The notes: generated by a model from the letters alone, not told the origin. A DNA stretch of 64,000 nucleotides from Populus alba (GCF_005239225.2 NC_133299.1:9986967-10050966), one strand, 5' to 3'; counted from the stretch's first letter, positions 34,069 to 46,074 are shown. Translations and numbers: made by a program.

Positions 34069-34357
34069 TACATTCTGTTTATATTATATAATATATATCT
34101 TTGATCTTTTCATAAACTCGGTATATAGGCTGGAAACCTGTGACCCGATCTTTTAGATCATTCTCAGGTATAACAACGCCACGTACTGAGTATAATAATA
34201 ATTATTATTGTTATTATTGTTGTTGTTGTTGTTGTTGTCTTGTTATTTATAATTTATATAATCAACCTCTCTGTGGTTCGACCCCGGTCTTGCCGGGTTA
34301 TTTATTACTTCGACACTCTTGCACTTGGGAGAAGACATCAATCTTTTGGTCGTGTCA
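32572..34357 (+). mobile_element. Athila-like 5' LTR (1786 bp) of element F
   Basis: It begins TGATTAGTACTTAAAAG and ends GGTCGTGTCA, followed by a tRNA-Asp-type primer site. It matches 62296-64000 almost base for base. It contains an (ATT)n microsatellite at 34005-34069 and a second ATT/GTT run near 34190-34235. The ORF at 33243-33455 also occurs in the second copy and is LTR sequence. Confidence 0.9.
34005..34069. repeat. (ATT)n microsatellite in the Athila LTR
   Basis: About 21 uninterrupted units. The equivalent tract in the LTR copy at 63708-63739 has about 10 units. Confidence 0.92.
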
Positions 34358-34363
34358 AGTTTT

Positions 34364-34381
34364 TGGCGCCGTTGCCGGGGA
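34364..34381 (+). other. Primer-binding site, tRNA-Asp type
   Basis: TGGCGCCGTTGCCGGGGA lies six bases after the LTR end. This site is typical of plant Athila/Tat lineage elements. Confidence 0.9.
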
Positions 34382-34570
34382 AGTAAATTCTTGTATAAAT
34401 TATAATATTTATTTTATCTTCTCTTTTCATTTTTCATTTTATTTAACTTTTGTTTCTTTTTCTTCTCTTTTATTTTCTTCCTTTTATTCTCTTCTTATAC
34501 GTGCATGAGAGTTTGGTCACGTACATTAAGTGGTAGACTTTGTAGGGTATCCTCATCATTTTCAGAAAAT

Positions 34571-37411
34571 ATGGCCGAAGAAGATAATCAATCACTTCAT
34601 AATGAGAATAATGAGAATAACCGTATGAGAACACTTAGAGACCATATGAATCCCACAAGAATAAGTGCACCCTCATGCATAGTTTTCCCTCCTGATGCAT
34701 CTCATTTTAATTTTAAGCCAGGCATTATTCAACTTTTACCTTCTTTTCATGGTTTAGACCTAGAAAATCCATACTTGCATTTAAGGGAATTTGAGGAGGT
34801 CTGTAATACCTATAATGACTTAAATTGTAGCATGAACACCATTCGATTAAAGCTTTTTCCTTTTTCATTAAAAGATAAAGCTAAAACATGGCTACAAAAT
34901 TTGAGACCAGGATCCATTCGTGCTTGGGATGAAATGCAACAACAATTTTTAAAGAAGTTTTTTCCATCTCATAAAACAAACTCTTTCAAAAGACAAATCA
35001 TCACTTTCACTCAAAAGCCAGGAGAAACATTTTACCAATGTTGGGATAGGTATCGGGATTTGCTTAATACTTGCCCACATCATGGTTTTGAAACATGGAG
35101 ATTGATTTCACATTTTTATGAAGGTTTAACACCTAGAGATAGGCAAATGGTTGAATTAATGTGCAATGGAACCTTTGAAGATAAAGATCCTAATGAAGCA
35201 ATGGAGTACCTAGACTTGCTAGCCGAAAATGCTCAAAATTGGGACACCACAGGTACTTATGAGGCACCAAGTAAAACTCAATCTCATACATTTAGTGGAG
35301 GTATGCACAACCTTAGGGAAGATCATGATCTCCAAGCCAAGTTTGCATCTTTAGCTAGAAAAGTCGAGGCACTAGAATTGAAAAAGAATGGTCAATTAAA
35401 ATCTGTTCAAGACATTGTGTGTCAAATCTGTGAAACCAAGGAACACTCAACAAATGATTGTTCAACTTTGCCTTCTTTTAAGGAATGCCTCCATGAACAA
35501 GCCCATGCTTTAAACAGTTTCCAAAGGCCCAACCATAACCCATACTCACAAATGTATAACCCTGGTTGGAGAAATCACCCAAATTTTAATTGGAAGAGTG
35601 ATAGCAACAATGCACAAACTTCACAACCACCGTTTCAAGCACACCATAATTTTCAAAATTCTCATGGATATGCACCTCCTTATGCTCCACCTCCTAAAAG
35701 AAATTTTGAGGAAACATTGCATGCATTCATTGAAAAGCAGGAGATAATCAACACTCAACTTGCTCAAAGCATGACTGATTTTAAAAATACTCTTGCAAAG
35801 TTAACATCTGCTCTCAGTTTCCAAGAGAAAGGTAAGTTTCCATCTCAACCACAACAAAATCCAAAGGGGCAATACAATGCAAATGCAAGTAGTTCTGGAA
35901 GCCAACACATGGATCAAGTCAAATCAGTCATCACTCTTCGTAGTGGTAAGGTTATTGAAAAACCCATTCTTGAACCTTGTGAGAAAGATGATGAGTCTAT
36001 CTCTAAGGGTAAGGAAGGGGTTGAACCTGAACATTGCAAAGAAAAGGCTGATTCCCCGCCAGCACTTCCATTTCCTCATGCCATGATCAAACAAAGGAAA
36101 GTCAGTCACAACCCTAAAATCTTTGAAATTTTCAAACAGGTAAGGATCAATATACCTTTGTTGGATGCTATTAAACAGGTTCCTTTCTATGTTAAATTTT
36201 TGAAAGATCTGTGCACTGTGAAGAGAAAATTGAATGTGAAAAAGAAAGCATTTTTAGCCAAACAAGTAAGTGCCATTCTTTAGAACAATAATGCTTTGAA
36301 ATATAAAGACCCTGGTTGTCTTACAATTTCTTGCTTTATTGGAGAACATAAAATTGAAAAAGCCTTACTTGATCTTGGAGCTAGTGTGAATTTACTTCCA
36401 TATTCAGTTTTTCAGAGTCTCAATCTAGGTGAGTTAAAACCAACTTCTGTAACTCTTTTACTTGCCGATAGATCTGTAAAAGTGCCTAGAGGAATAATTG
36501 AAGATGTGTTAGTAGAAGTCGATAAATTCATTTATCCTGTGGATTTTATTGTCTTGGACACGCAACCTGTTGAAGCATGTAATTCATTTCCTATTATTTT
36601 AGGACGTCCGTTTCTTGCAACTTCTAATGCATTGATTAATTGTAGGAATGGACTCATGAAGTTATCATTTGGAAACATGACATTGGAGATGAATATTTTC
36701 AACATTTGCAAGCAACCTGGAGATGATAATGATTTACAAGAAGTAGATCTTATTGAAGAATTAGTTCATGATCAACTTGAATCTACTTTGAGTAAAATTG
36801 AGTTGGATGAATTTGAAGATTTGCAAATGATTTATTCTCAGGAAGAAATCACAGATGAAAAAGGCACCAAAAATATTGATGCCGATCTTTTGTCAAGAGT
36901 GACAACAGATTTGACATCTGACATCCCACCAATCGATGATTACTCTCCTGACGAATCCTTACTTTCTCATAGTTCAATGCCTTGGTCTTGTAAAAATATC
37001 AATTTTCTTGCAATAGGAGATTTGCCAGCTCACTAGAGTATCGAAGACAAAGGAAATTTTTTGAACGAAATGAAGAACTTTTATTTGGATGACCCTTACT
37101 TATTCAAAAATTGTCCTGATCAAATATTTCAAAGATGCATTCCCGACAATGAGGTAAGTAGTGTCATTAAACTTTGTCATTTTGAGATATGTGGGAGTCA
37201 TTTCTCGTCGAAAATGATGACTGCAAAAATCTTACAATCTGGATTCTATTGGCCCACCATGTTCAAAGACACACATGTTTTCTGCAAAGCTTGTGAAAAT
37301 TGTCAAAAGTCAAGATTTATTTCAAAACATAAGGAATCTTTAGATAATCTTCTATTGACTTTTACAACATATCCTAGTGGAAATGTGCATTGTGCATTTC
37401 ATGACTTATGA
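34571..37411 (+). pseudogene. Athila-like element F gag-protease with in-frame pol deletion
   Basis: A single frame runs from ATG 34571 (MAEEDN) to 37411, with only two stops: TAG 36281-36283 and TAG 37034-37036. Element D has CAG and TGG there. Gag has the capsid region (KAKTWLQNLRPGSIRAWDEM, CPHHGFETWRL), a CCHC knuckle (CQICETKEHSTNDC, about 35429) and the SVITLRSGK motif. Protease follows, with the DLGAS active site (about 36372) and ILGRPFLAT. Reverse transcriptase and most of RNase H are deleted in frame: IYSQEE is joined to NIDADLLSRV, the RNase H end. The integrase zinc region follows (HFSSKMMTAKILQSGFYWP), then stops. Not autonomous. Confidence 0.87.
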
Positions 37412-37760
37412 CCCAATTTTCGTAAAGAACATGCTCGACTTAGTCTTGGGAAACTGACTAAAAAAGACCCTGTTTGCCAGTTTTTAAGAAAACTGGATGG
37501 GAAGCCTATCCCCGACCCATAAAGGGCGTTTAAGCCGTTCTTGGACGTAAAACCAAGGGAAGATGTGAGCCACAATCACAACTACCTGTACATACATGAT
37601 TTGTCAAAATAAATAAATAAAGAGAGAGAGTGTGAGACAACAGCTGGCCTACATATAGGTGGTATGATTGCATTTTCAATTTTTCATCTATAAATTCTTC
37701 TCTTCCTTCCCTTCATTTCTACTCATCCCATACATTCATCAAATATAGAAGTGTGTAGAA

Positions 37761-38409
37761 ATGGCAAATTCCTCAAGTCATCACATAAAAAATATGTGTT
37801 TTCGGTGGATCCAGTTCTGGGAAAGAAAAAGAGTTTTTAGAATCAACAAATCATCTTGGTCGGGTACTAGCTTAGAGAAAGATTCATTTAGTGTATGGGG
37901 GAGGTAGCTTTGGGTTAATGGGAGGTGTGTCAATGGCTGCATTTTTGGGAGGCAGTCAAGTTTTGGGGGTTGTCCCCAAAGCTTTAGCAAATGGGGACAT
38001 CATTGGAAAAACAATTGGAGAAGAACTACAGGTCCCAACAATGTCTGACCGACTGAATACCATGTTTAACCATGCTGATGCCTTCATTGCCTTACCAGGT
38101 GGTCTGGGCACATTGGAAGAGATCTTTCATATTTCATCTTGGGCCCAACTACACATTCACCATAAACCTATAGGTTTGTTAAATGTCAATGGTTTTATGA
38201 TAAGTTGTTGTCTTTCCTTGATCAAGCTGTGGAACAGGAATTTCTAACATCTTCGGCACGATAAATCATAATCTCTGCTGCTACTGCTGAAAATTAATTG
38301 ACCAACTACAATCTTTCATCCCTGTCATTGATCCTTGCATGAGTCGCCTAGATTGGTCAACTAAAGAAAGTCGTAAAAAGCTTAGATTAGATTTGAGCCT
38401 TCATCTGTG
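37761..38409 (+). pseudogene. LOG-like: Intronless LOG-type cytokinin phosphoribohydrolase copy (broken)
   Basis: LOG enzymes release active cytokinin bases from riboside 5'-monophosphates. This copy spans the whole family length, from ATG 37761 to TGA 38407-38409, with no introns, although plant LOG genes normally have several. An open central block from about 37891 to 38200 shows GGGSFGLMGG and the lysine-decarboxylase-family motif PGGLGTLEEI, then HHKPIGLLNVNG. Lesions: a frameshift near 37800, TAG at about 37872 in place of a sense codon, a one-base loss near 38197, TAA at about 38259, and a frameshift near 38297. The C-terminal end (SRLDWSTKESRKKL-like) is still recognisable. It lies between the Athila F pol remnant and its polypurine tract, so it is a retrocopy or captured cDNA. 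No poly(A) tail was seen. Confidence 0.85.
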
Positions 38410-38571
38410 AAACCTTGTGTCTTTTGGTTTTATTAATAGCATATTATTTTGTTTTGTTACTTCTTATGTTTGTTTAAGTGTATTTCAGGTTTGTTATTAT
38501 TCGCTGTTTCAGGTGATGTCTTCTATACTCTATCTTTCTACCTTAGGACATTGAGGACAATGTCTCGTTTT

Positions 38572-38590
38572 GGTTGGGGGGAGAGGGTAG
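38572..38590 (+). other. Polypurine-like tract of Athila-like element F
   Basis: GGTTGGGGGGAGAGGGTAG follows GGACATTGAGGACAATGTC, a context typical of the 3' end of Athila coding regions. The LTR does not follow directly, as Athila elements often have a long 3' untranslated region. Confidence 0.55.
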
Positions 38591-39863
38591 TACTTCAAAA
38601 AAAAAAAAAAAACTAACTTGCTAACTGTTTTTTCTATTAATAAAACCATTTGACAAAATTGTTATTAGGATGGCAGAGTATGGAATCAATTTTATTGACT
38701 CTAGAGACACATCTTAGTAAGTTTCATTACCAAGGTCTATCATAATACTTCTTGAAATATTCAGGTTTACAAACTCTCACATTGTTATCACTTGATTATG
38801 CTCATATACTCATTTAACAAGTATTATTAAACCTTCATTTTCACACACATACTTCAACATATGATTGTAGGTTGCACATTGGATTATTACATTATTTATG
38901 TTCTTTTGTTGAAGGTAACAACTAAGGGAAAGGGATAGTATATAATTTGCAAAAAAAAAAAAATTGATAATATTGATGATAATAAAAACGTAGATAAGTT
39001 TGGTTTCGTAGCCTCCTTAACCTAAGCAATTAAGCCCGAAGGGGTGTTTTAACACCTAATACCTTAAAGTCAACTGACTTAGGAGCTATTGGCCCAAAGC
39101 TTGTTACATAGGTTAAGGAGAAAAGCTTAAGGGAATCAAACATTGCATTATCTACGTATCAGTATCTGCAACCCGAGTTGTTAAGCTCGTAGGGGTGTCT
39201 CAACACCTAATACCCTAAGACCAACTGGTCTGGGAGTCATTAGCCTAAAACTCGTTACATGGGTTAAAGATACATTGTGTTTTAAGTTGTATGTGTATAT
39301 AAATAAAAAGAAAAAAAAAGAAAAAAAAAAAAAAAAAGAAAAAAGAAAAAAAAAAAAAAAATAATAATCCCAACCTAAGGAAGTTCACCTTAAACATTTG
39401 AACATAATATTGTTTTCAACCATCAAACAATCAAGGTTTCAATGTCAATTTGAGCATCAAATAAGTATACAAATGTACATATTATTTGGGCTAAGATTGA
39501 CATTGAAACCTTGAGTGTTTGATGGTTGAAGTTTGCACATAACATAAGGCAAGTTTGGGCTTGAAATAGATCATATGATATTCTTTTCTAGAATTGGAAT
39601 AGAATTGATTTTTGGGGCAAATTTAGAGCACTAATTTGAACCAAGATTTGCTTCAATCTTCAACTAAATTTCTCTTCAATTCTTTGTTCCGAATTCTGAC
39701 GTTGAATTTTCTGAAATAATTCATTTAAGCTCCAAAAACCTATCGAAACATTAAAAGAAACTTCATTACTAAAAAGCACATCACTTATTATAGAAACCTA
39801 AATAAAAACAATAAATACATATGTAAAATAAAAGACTTAATGATACTTTTGATGCACAATCAG
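38591..39863 (+). mobile_element. Athila-like 3' non-coding region with repeats and hairpin
   Basis: It holds no gene. Two repeat units with GGGGTGT...AACACCTAATACC, at about 39025-39118 and 39178-39266 (151-bp offset), are followed by an A-rich tract (about 39300-39362) and a long hairpin (39417-39528). The region ends abruptly at family-1 pol at 39864, so the 3' LTR of element F is not present here. Confidence 0.55.
39417..39528. repeat. Near-perfect 33-bp inverted repeat
   Basis: Arms are at 39417-39449 and 39496-39528 with one mismatch (CAACCATCAAACAATCAAGG against CAACCATCAAACACTCAAGG, then TTTCAATGTCAAT in both). The 46-bp interval is itself partly self-complementary (TCAAATAA against TTATTTGG), giving a fold-back of about 110 bp. 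Confidence 0.85.
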
Positions 39864-39867
39864 TGAG

Positions 39868-41895
39868 CATGAGGCGATGGGGAGAGAAAATCAAGGTGAG
39901 GAATAAGGGGAAAGAAGAACATCAGATTCGGCTAGAACCCAAACCACCACAACCCATTCAACCACCCACCCAAACATAAGCAAATATTCGCCCAACACTC
40001 CAAACAAATCAAACCATTCGACCACACCTCAAAAACACCCAAATCTGGCCGAGAGTGGAGGTAAGACAAGAGGAGTGAAGAAAGTCAGTAAGTGTGATGA
40101 GGATTGTGTGGAAAAACTAAAGAAACAACCCAATTTTTATGCTAGTGAGGGTGAGGTCAGATCTGCATTTTTCACAAACAAACTAATGATTTTACTTGTG
40201 TACAAAGAAGCTTGCTTTAATACTAATGATCTTGATCATATTGTGCCTAGTCTATTTCTTTGTTGCAGGAGTTTGATGATGTGTTTCCCGACGATACTCC
40301 TATCGGATTACCACCATTGAGGGGGATAGAGCATCAGATTGATTTCGTACCCGGAGCTTCAATTCCTAACCGACCAGCTTATAGAAGCAATCCCGAGGAG
40401 ATGAAAGAGCTTCAAAGGCAACTTGATGAGCTAATGGAAAAGGGCTACATTCGTGAGAGTATGAGCCCGTGTGCTATACCCGTGCTACTTGTTCCAAAGA
40501 AGGATGGAACATGGAGGATGTGTGTTGATTGCCGAGCCATCAACAACATAATGGTAAAGTATAGACATCCCATTCCTAGGCTTGATGACATGTTAGATGA
40601 GTTTCATGGATCCTGTATTTTCTCTAAAATTGACTTGAAAAGCGGGTACCATCAAATTAGAGTGAAAGAAGGTGATGAGTGGAAAACAACATTTAAGACT
40701 AAGCATGGTTTGTATGAATGGTTAGTAATGCCGTTTGGACTTACAAATGCACCTAGAACGTTTATGCGTTTAATGAATCATGTGTTGCGTGCATTCATTG
40801 GTAAGTTTGTGGTTGTGTATTTTGATGACATTTTGATATATAGTAAGAACTTAATTGAGCATCTTGATCATTTGCGGAATGTACTTAGTGTGTTGCGTAG
40901 TGAGAAATTCTATGCTAATCTTAAAAAGTGTGCCTTTTGCATGGAGAAAATTGTGTTTAATCTAGAGTACAACCGCATGGACTATATACACCATTACCTG
41001 TGCCTACTGAACCTTGGGTAGATATCTCTATGGACTTTGTTTTAGGTTTACCCAGGTCAAAGAAAGGTAGAGACTCTATTTTTGTTGTGGTTGATAGGTT
41101 TTCTAAAATGGCGCATTTCATTGCATGCCATAAAACAGATGATGCATCTCATATCGCAGACTTGTTCTTTAGGGAGATTGTACGTTTGCATGGCATTCCT
41201 AAGAGTATAGTGTCAGATCGTGATGTTAAGTTCCTTAGTTACTTTTGGAAGACCTTATGGGGAAAGTTGGGAACTAAACTCTTATTTTCGACAACATGCC
41301 ATCCTCAAATAGATGGACAAACTGAGGTAGTGAATAGAACATTATCCCAACTTTTACGTGTTGTAATTCAAAAGAATTTGAAAAGTTGGGAAGAATGTTT
41401 GCCTTTTGTTGAGTTTGCTTACAATAGAATTGTGCATTCGACTACTACTTTTTCTCCTTTTAAAATTGTTTATGGTTTTAATCCACTAACTCCTATGGAC
41501 TTAATTCCTTTACGTTTTGAAGAAAGGGTAAGTTTAGATGGTGAAAAGAAGGCAAAGATGGTGAGAGAACTCCATGAGGGAGTTCGACTACAAATAGAGT
41601 AAAAGAACAGACTTTACGCTTCTAAAGCAAATAAGGGACGTAAACTGGTTGTTTTCCAACCCGGTGATTGGGTTTGGGTGCACATGCTTAAGGAACGATT
41701 TCCTAACCAAAGGAAATCAAAATTACAGCCTCGTGGTGATGGTCCATTTCAGGTTTTAGAGAGAATCAATGACAACGCATATACAATTGACCTTCCAGGT
41801 GAGTATAGTGTTAGTGCTACCTTTAATGTTGTTGATCTTACATTGTTTGACACAGATTTTGATTCGAGGTCGAATCCTTTCGAGGAGAGAGGGGA
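39868..41895 (+). pseudogene. Family-1 pol of element C (RT fused to integrase)
   Basis: Reverse transcriptase spans about 40260-40965, with [29 protein letters not shown] and the catalytic YFDDILIYS (about 40819). A deletion joins [10 protein letters not shown] (40965) directly to the integrase segment of the family ([13 protein letters not shown]), removing RNase H and the integrase zinc region. The integrase core follows ([47 protein letters not shown]), then a C-terminal domain (FQVLERINDNAYTIDLPGEY). Stops at 41600-41602 and a frameshift at about 40255 inactivate it. No chromodomain is evident. Confidence 0.87.
41882..41895 (+). other. Polypurine tract of element C
   Basis: GAGGAGAGAGGGGA immediately precedes LTR start TGATGCAG. 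It lies within the pol reading frame. Confidence 0.8.
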
Positions 41896-42608
41896 TGATG
41901 CAGACCAGCCCAAAAACACCAGCAATGACCCATTACATGTTCCAAATGGACCAATGACTCGGTCCATGACAAACACACTGAAAGATGCATTGAATGCATT
42001 GGTTTTGAAGGTTTCCACCAAGTCAGAATTGGAAGGTCCATTGGAGTATCAAGATGAGATCCTAGTACATCTTATCCATGTGCAAGAGGGGTCCAATACA
42101 ACCTTATTTGGGCCATGAGATGAGGGCTTTATTTTGTTTTGTTAGCTACAGCCCAAGGCTTGTTTGGGCTTAATTCATACTTTGTTTTAAGTTAGGATCC
42201 AAGGCTTATTTGGATTAAGTTATGGGCTTTTAATTTTAGGGTTTTGGGCCAGTTTTGAGTGGACCTCATATAAGTCCACAGAAAGGGTCCATTAGGGTTA
42301 ACTTTTCAAGAACTATTTAAACTTATGTAGGCCAAAATTTTGGCAGCTTTTGATGATTATTATTCTGAATTTTTCAGTTTTAACATGTGAGAGTGATTCT
42401 TGCATTCTTCAGTTCTTGAACAAACTGAATCTGACTTATCGAAGATTAACTGGTTTCGTGGCGTCATTCTGCTCATTCCAATAGTGTTGGTGCCTTGGGG
42501 CAGGTTTCCATTGTGTCTCACTCCTATCAGACCTATTTCAGCTTTCCAGGATCAGATCTCAATCTTGATTATGGGTTGCGTGATCACGTGATCACGAGGT
42601 TCGCATCA
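41896..42608 (+). mobile_element. Family-1 3' LTR (713 bp) encoding the pol C-terminus
   Basis: It begins TGATGCAGACC and ends GGTTCGCATCA. The pol frame continues into it for about 74 codons to TGA at 42116-42118. The copy at 46534 has about 180 bp more after the pol end. It inserted next to, or recombined with, Athila-like element D at 42609. Confidence 0.83.
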
Positions 42609-45600
42609 CCAATCTTTCCTATTAGGGTTCACTGTTTTCTCCAAGATTTGTTTGATCTCCCTATTAGCAAGCTCTGCTTGTCCACTTGTCTGAGGGTGAT
42701 AAAGGGTGGCAACTTTGTGTGTGATTCCATATTTCTTCATTAAAGAATCAAATGGCTTGTTGCAGAAATGTGTTCCACCATCACTTATCATGGCTCGAGG
42801 GATTCCAAATCGACTCAAAATATTGTCTTTCAAAACTTCATCACTGTTTTGTGATCATTGTTTCGACTTGGAATTGCCTTTATCCATTTTGAAACATAAT
42901 CTATTGCGACTAATATGTACACAAAACCAAATGATGAAGGAAATGGACCTATGAAATCTATACCCCAACAGTCAAAGATCTCAATGACAAGAATAGGATT
43001 TAAAGGCATCATATGATGTTTTGAAATAGATCCCAACTTTTGACAATTTTCACAAGTCTTGCAGAATGCATGTGAGTCCTTGAACATGGTGGGCCAGTAA
43101 AATCCACTTTGTAAGATTTTTGCAGTTGTCTTTTTTGACGAGAAATGGCCCCCACATGCCTCAGAATGACAAAAGTTAATGACACTACTTACCTCATTGT
43201 CAGGAATACATCTTCGAAATATTTGACCAGGATAATATTTAAAGAAATACGAGCCATCCCAATAAAAGTTCTCACTTCGTTCAAGAACTTTCTTTTGTCT
43301 TGGGTACTCCAATGAGCTGGCAATTGTCCTGAAACAAGAAAATTAACAATATTAGCAAACCAATGCATCGTAGAAACGGAAAGTAAAGATTCATCGGGAA
43401 AGTAGTCATCGATTGGTGTGATGTCAGATTTCGAATCTGTTGTCAATCTTGACAAATTATCTGCGACAACATTTTCGGTGTTGTCTTTGATTGTGATATC
43501 AAATTCTTGAAGTAACAAAATCCACCGCACCAATCTAGCCTTATAATCTTTCTTAAAAAGAAGATATTTCAATGCTGCATGATCACTAAAAAGAACAACA
43601 GGTGAGCCAACAAGATAAGACCTGAATTTATCACATGCAAATACTACTGCAAGTAATTCTTTTTCAGTGGTGGTGTAATTCATTTGAGCACTATTTAAAG
43701 TTTTACTTGCATAGTAAATCACATAAGCTTTCTTATCTTTTCTTTGTCCCAAGACAGCACCCACGACATAATCACTAGCGTCACACATTATTTCAAAACG
43801 TACTGACCAATCAGGAGGTTGAATGAGAGGAGCAGAAGTAAGCAAGTTTTTAAGTTTAACAAAGGCTTCTTCACAATGTTCAGTCCATTCAAAAATATTA
43901 TCCTTTGTTAGAAGGTTACTCAAGGGTTTAGATATCACACTAAAATCTTTGATGAACCTTATGTAAAAACCAGCATGTCCTAAGAATGATCTAACATCTT
44001 TAACAGATTTTAGTGTTGGTAAGTTGGTAATTAACTCTATTTTAGATTTATCAACCTTAATTCCTTTCGATGAAACAATGTGACCAAGTACAATGCTGTT
44101 TGTTCCAATTCAGTACAAGATTCTTCTCTTCACACCTGCTCAAAACCTTTTCGAAGTTAGTCAAACAATCATCAAATGAATCAACAAAAACAGAAAAAAT
44201 CATCCATAAAAATCTTAAGAAAACGTTCAACCATATCACTGAATATGCTAAGCATGCATCTTTGAAACATGGTTGGTGCATTACATAATCTAAAATGCAT
44301 CCTTCGATATGCAAAAGTACCAAATGGACATGTGAAAGTAGTCTTCTCTTGATCTTCCAATGCAATTTCAATTTGATTGTAACCTGAATAGCCATCTAGG
44401 AAACAATAAAATAAATGACTTGCAACTCTTTCTAGGATTTGATCCATGAAAGGTAAAGGGAAATGATATTTTCTAGTCATTGAATTAAGTTTCCTATAGT
44501 CAATGCACATGCGCCAACCAGTAACAATCCTCGTTGGAATTAACTCATTTTTCTCATTTGTTATCATAGTGACTCCAGACTTTTTGGGTACAACTTGGGT
44601 AGGACTTACCCATTTGCTGTCAAAAATAGGATAAATGATTTCATTATCTAGAAGCTTAATGACTTCATTTTTCACTACTTTCATATTAGGATTAAGCCTT
44701 CATTGCATTTCTCTAGAGGGTTTAGCATTTTCCTCCAAATAAATCATGTGTGTGCAAATTAAAGGGCTAATTCCTTTTATGTCAGCTATGGTCTATCCTA
44801 ATGCATTTTTGTGCATTTTTAGAGTTTGTAATAACTTACCTTCTTGATGTGCATTAAGTTTGGAAGAGATTATTACCAGAAAAATTTCATTTTCTCCCAA
44901 ATATGAGTATTTGAGATTAAATGGTAATGGCTTCAAATCAGGTTTTGGTGGTTGAACACTTGAAGGTATGGACTCAATTGATCGTGGTGGCAATTCTTCA
45001 ATTTGTGGTCTGCAATTACATGCCTTTGATTCTTCCTGAAAATAAATCATTTGCAAATCATCAGATTCATCAATCTCAGTTTCACTGGAAGTGGTTTGAA
45101 ATTGATCATGAACTAATTTTTCAATAAAGTCCACTTCCTGTAAATCATTATCATCTCTAGGTTGCTTGTAAATGTTGAAAATATTCATCTCCAATGTCAT
45201 GTTTCCAAATGATAGCTTCATCAGTCCATTCCTACAATTAATCAATGCATTAGAAGGCAAGAAATGGACGTCCTAAAATGACAGGAATTGAATTACATGC
45301 TTCAACAAGTTGTGTATCCAAGACAACAAAATCTACAGGGTAAATGAATTTATCAACTTGTACTAACACATCCTCAACTATTCCTCTAGGCACTTTTACA
45401 TATCTATTAGCAAGTAAAAGAGTTACAGAGGTTGGTTTTAACTCACCTAGATTCAGACTTTGAAAGACTGAATATGGAAGTAAATTCACATTAGCTCCAA
45501 GATCTAAGGCTCTTTCAATTTTATGTTCTCCAATAAAGCAAGAAATTATAGGACAACTAGGGTCTTTATATTTCAAAGCATTGTTGTTCTGAAGAATGAC

Positions 45601-46057
45601 ACTTACTTGTTCGGCTAAAAAGGCTTTCTTTTTCACATTCAGTTTTCTCTTCATAATGCAAAGATCTTTAAAAAAATTAGCATAGGAAGGAACTTGTTTA
45701 ATAGCATCCAACAAAGGTTGTGCATACCTCCACTAGATGTATGAGGTTGAGTTTTACTCGATGCCTTATAAGTACTTGTGGTGTCCAAATTTTGAGCATT
45801 TTCGGTTAGCAAGTCTAGGTACTCCATTGCTTCATTAGGGTCTTTATATTTGAAAGTTTCATTGCACATCAATTCAACCATTTGCCTATCTCTAGGTTTT
45901 AACCCTTCAAAAAAATGTGAAACCAATCTCCATGTTTCAAAACCATGATGAGGGCAAGTATTAAGCAAGTCTCAATACCTATCCCAACATTGGTAAAATG
46001 TTTCTCCTGCCTTTTGAGTGAAAGTGATGATTTGTCTTTTGAAAGAGTTGTTCTGTG
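42609..46057 (-). pseudogene. Athila-like element D gag-pol, minus strand
   Basis: On the minus strand: gag middle (CPHHGFETWRLVSHFFEG, about 45960), then a deletion joining gag (GGMHNL) to the protease-proximal region (LLDAIKQVPSY), protease (LGANVNLLPYSVF, ILGRPFL), reverse transcriptase (WRMCIDYRKLNSMTRKYHFP, catalytic FMDDF at about 44200), RNase H (CDASDYVVGAVLGQRKDKK to ENVVADNLSRL) and integrase ([48 protein letters not shown]). It keeps the pol domains that element F lacks. Several frameshifts (about 45710, 45250, 44180) and stops inactivate it. It is cut at 42609 by a family-1 LTR. Confidence 0.85.
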
Positions 46058-46074
46058 AGACGGAAAAAACTTAT

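Larger units (their letters stand above)
39864..42608 (+). mobile_element. Family-1 Ty3 element C, 3' half with 3' LTR
   Basis: The copy is truncated at its 5' end inside pol at 39864 (collinear with 51130 of element A). It runs through reverse transcriptase and integrase to a polypurine tract and a 713-bp 3' LTR. Gag, protease and RNase H are missing. Confidence 0.87.

Noticed and set aside
37761..38409. Functional LOG enzyme
   Set aside because: Frameshifts and stop codons break both the N-terminal and C-terminal thirds; only the middle remains open.
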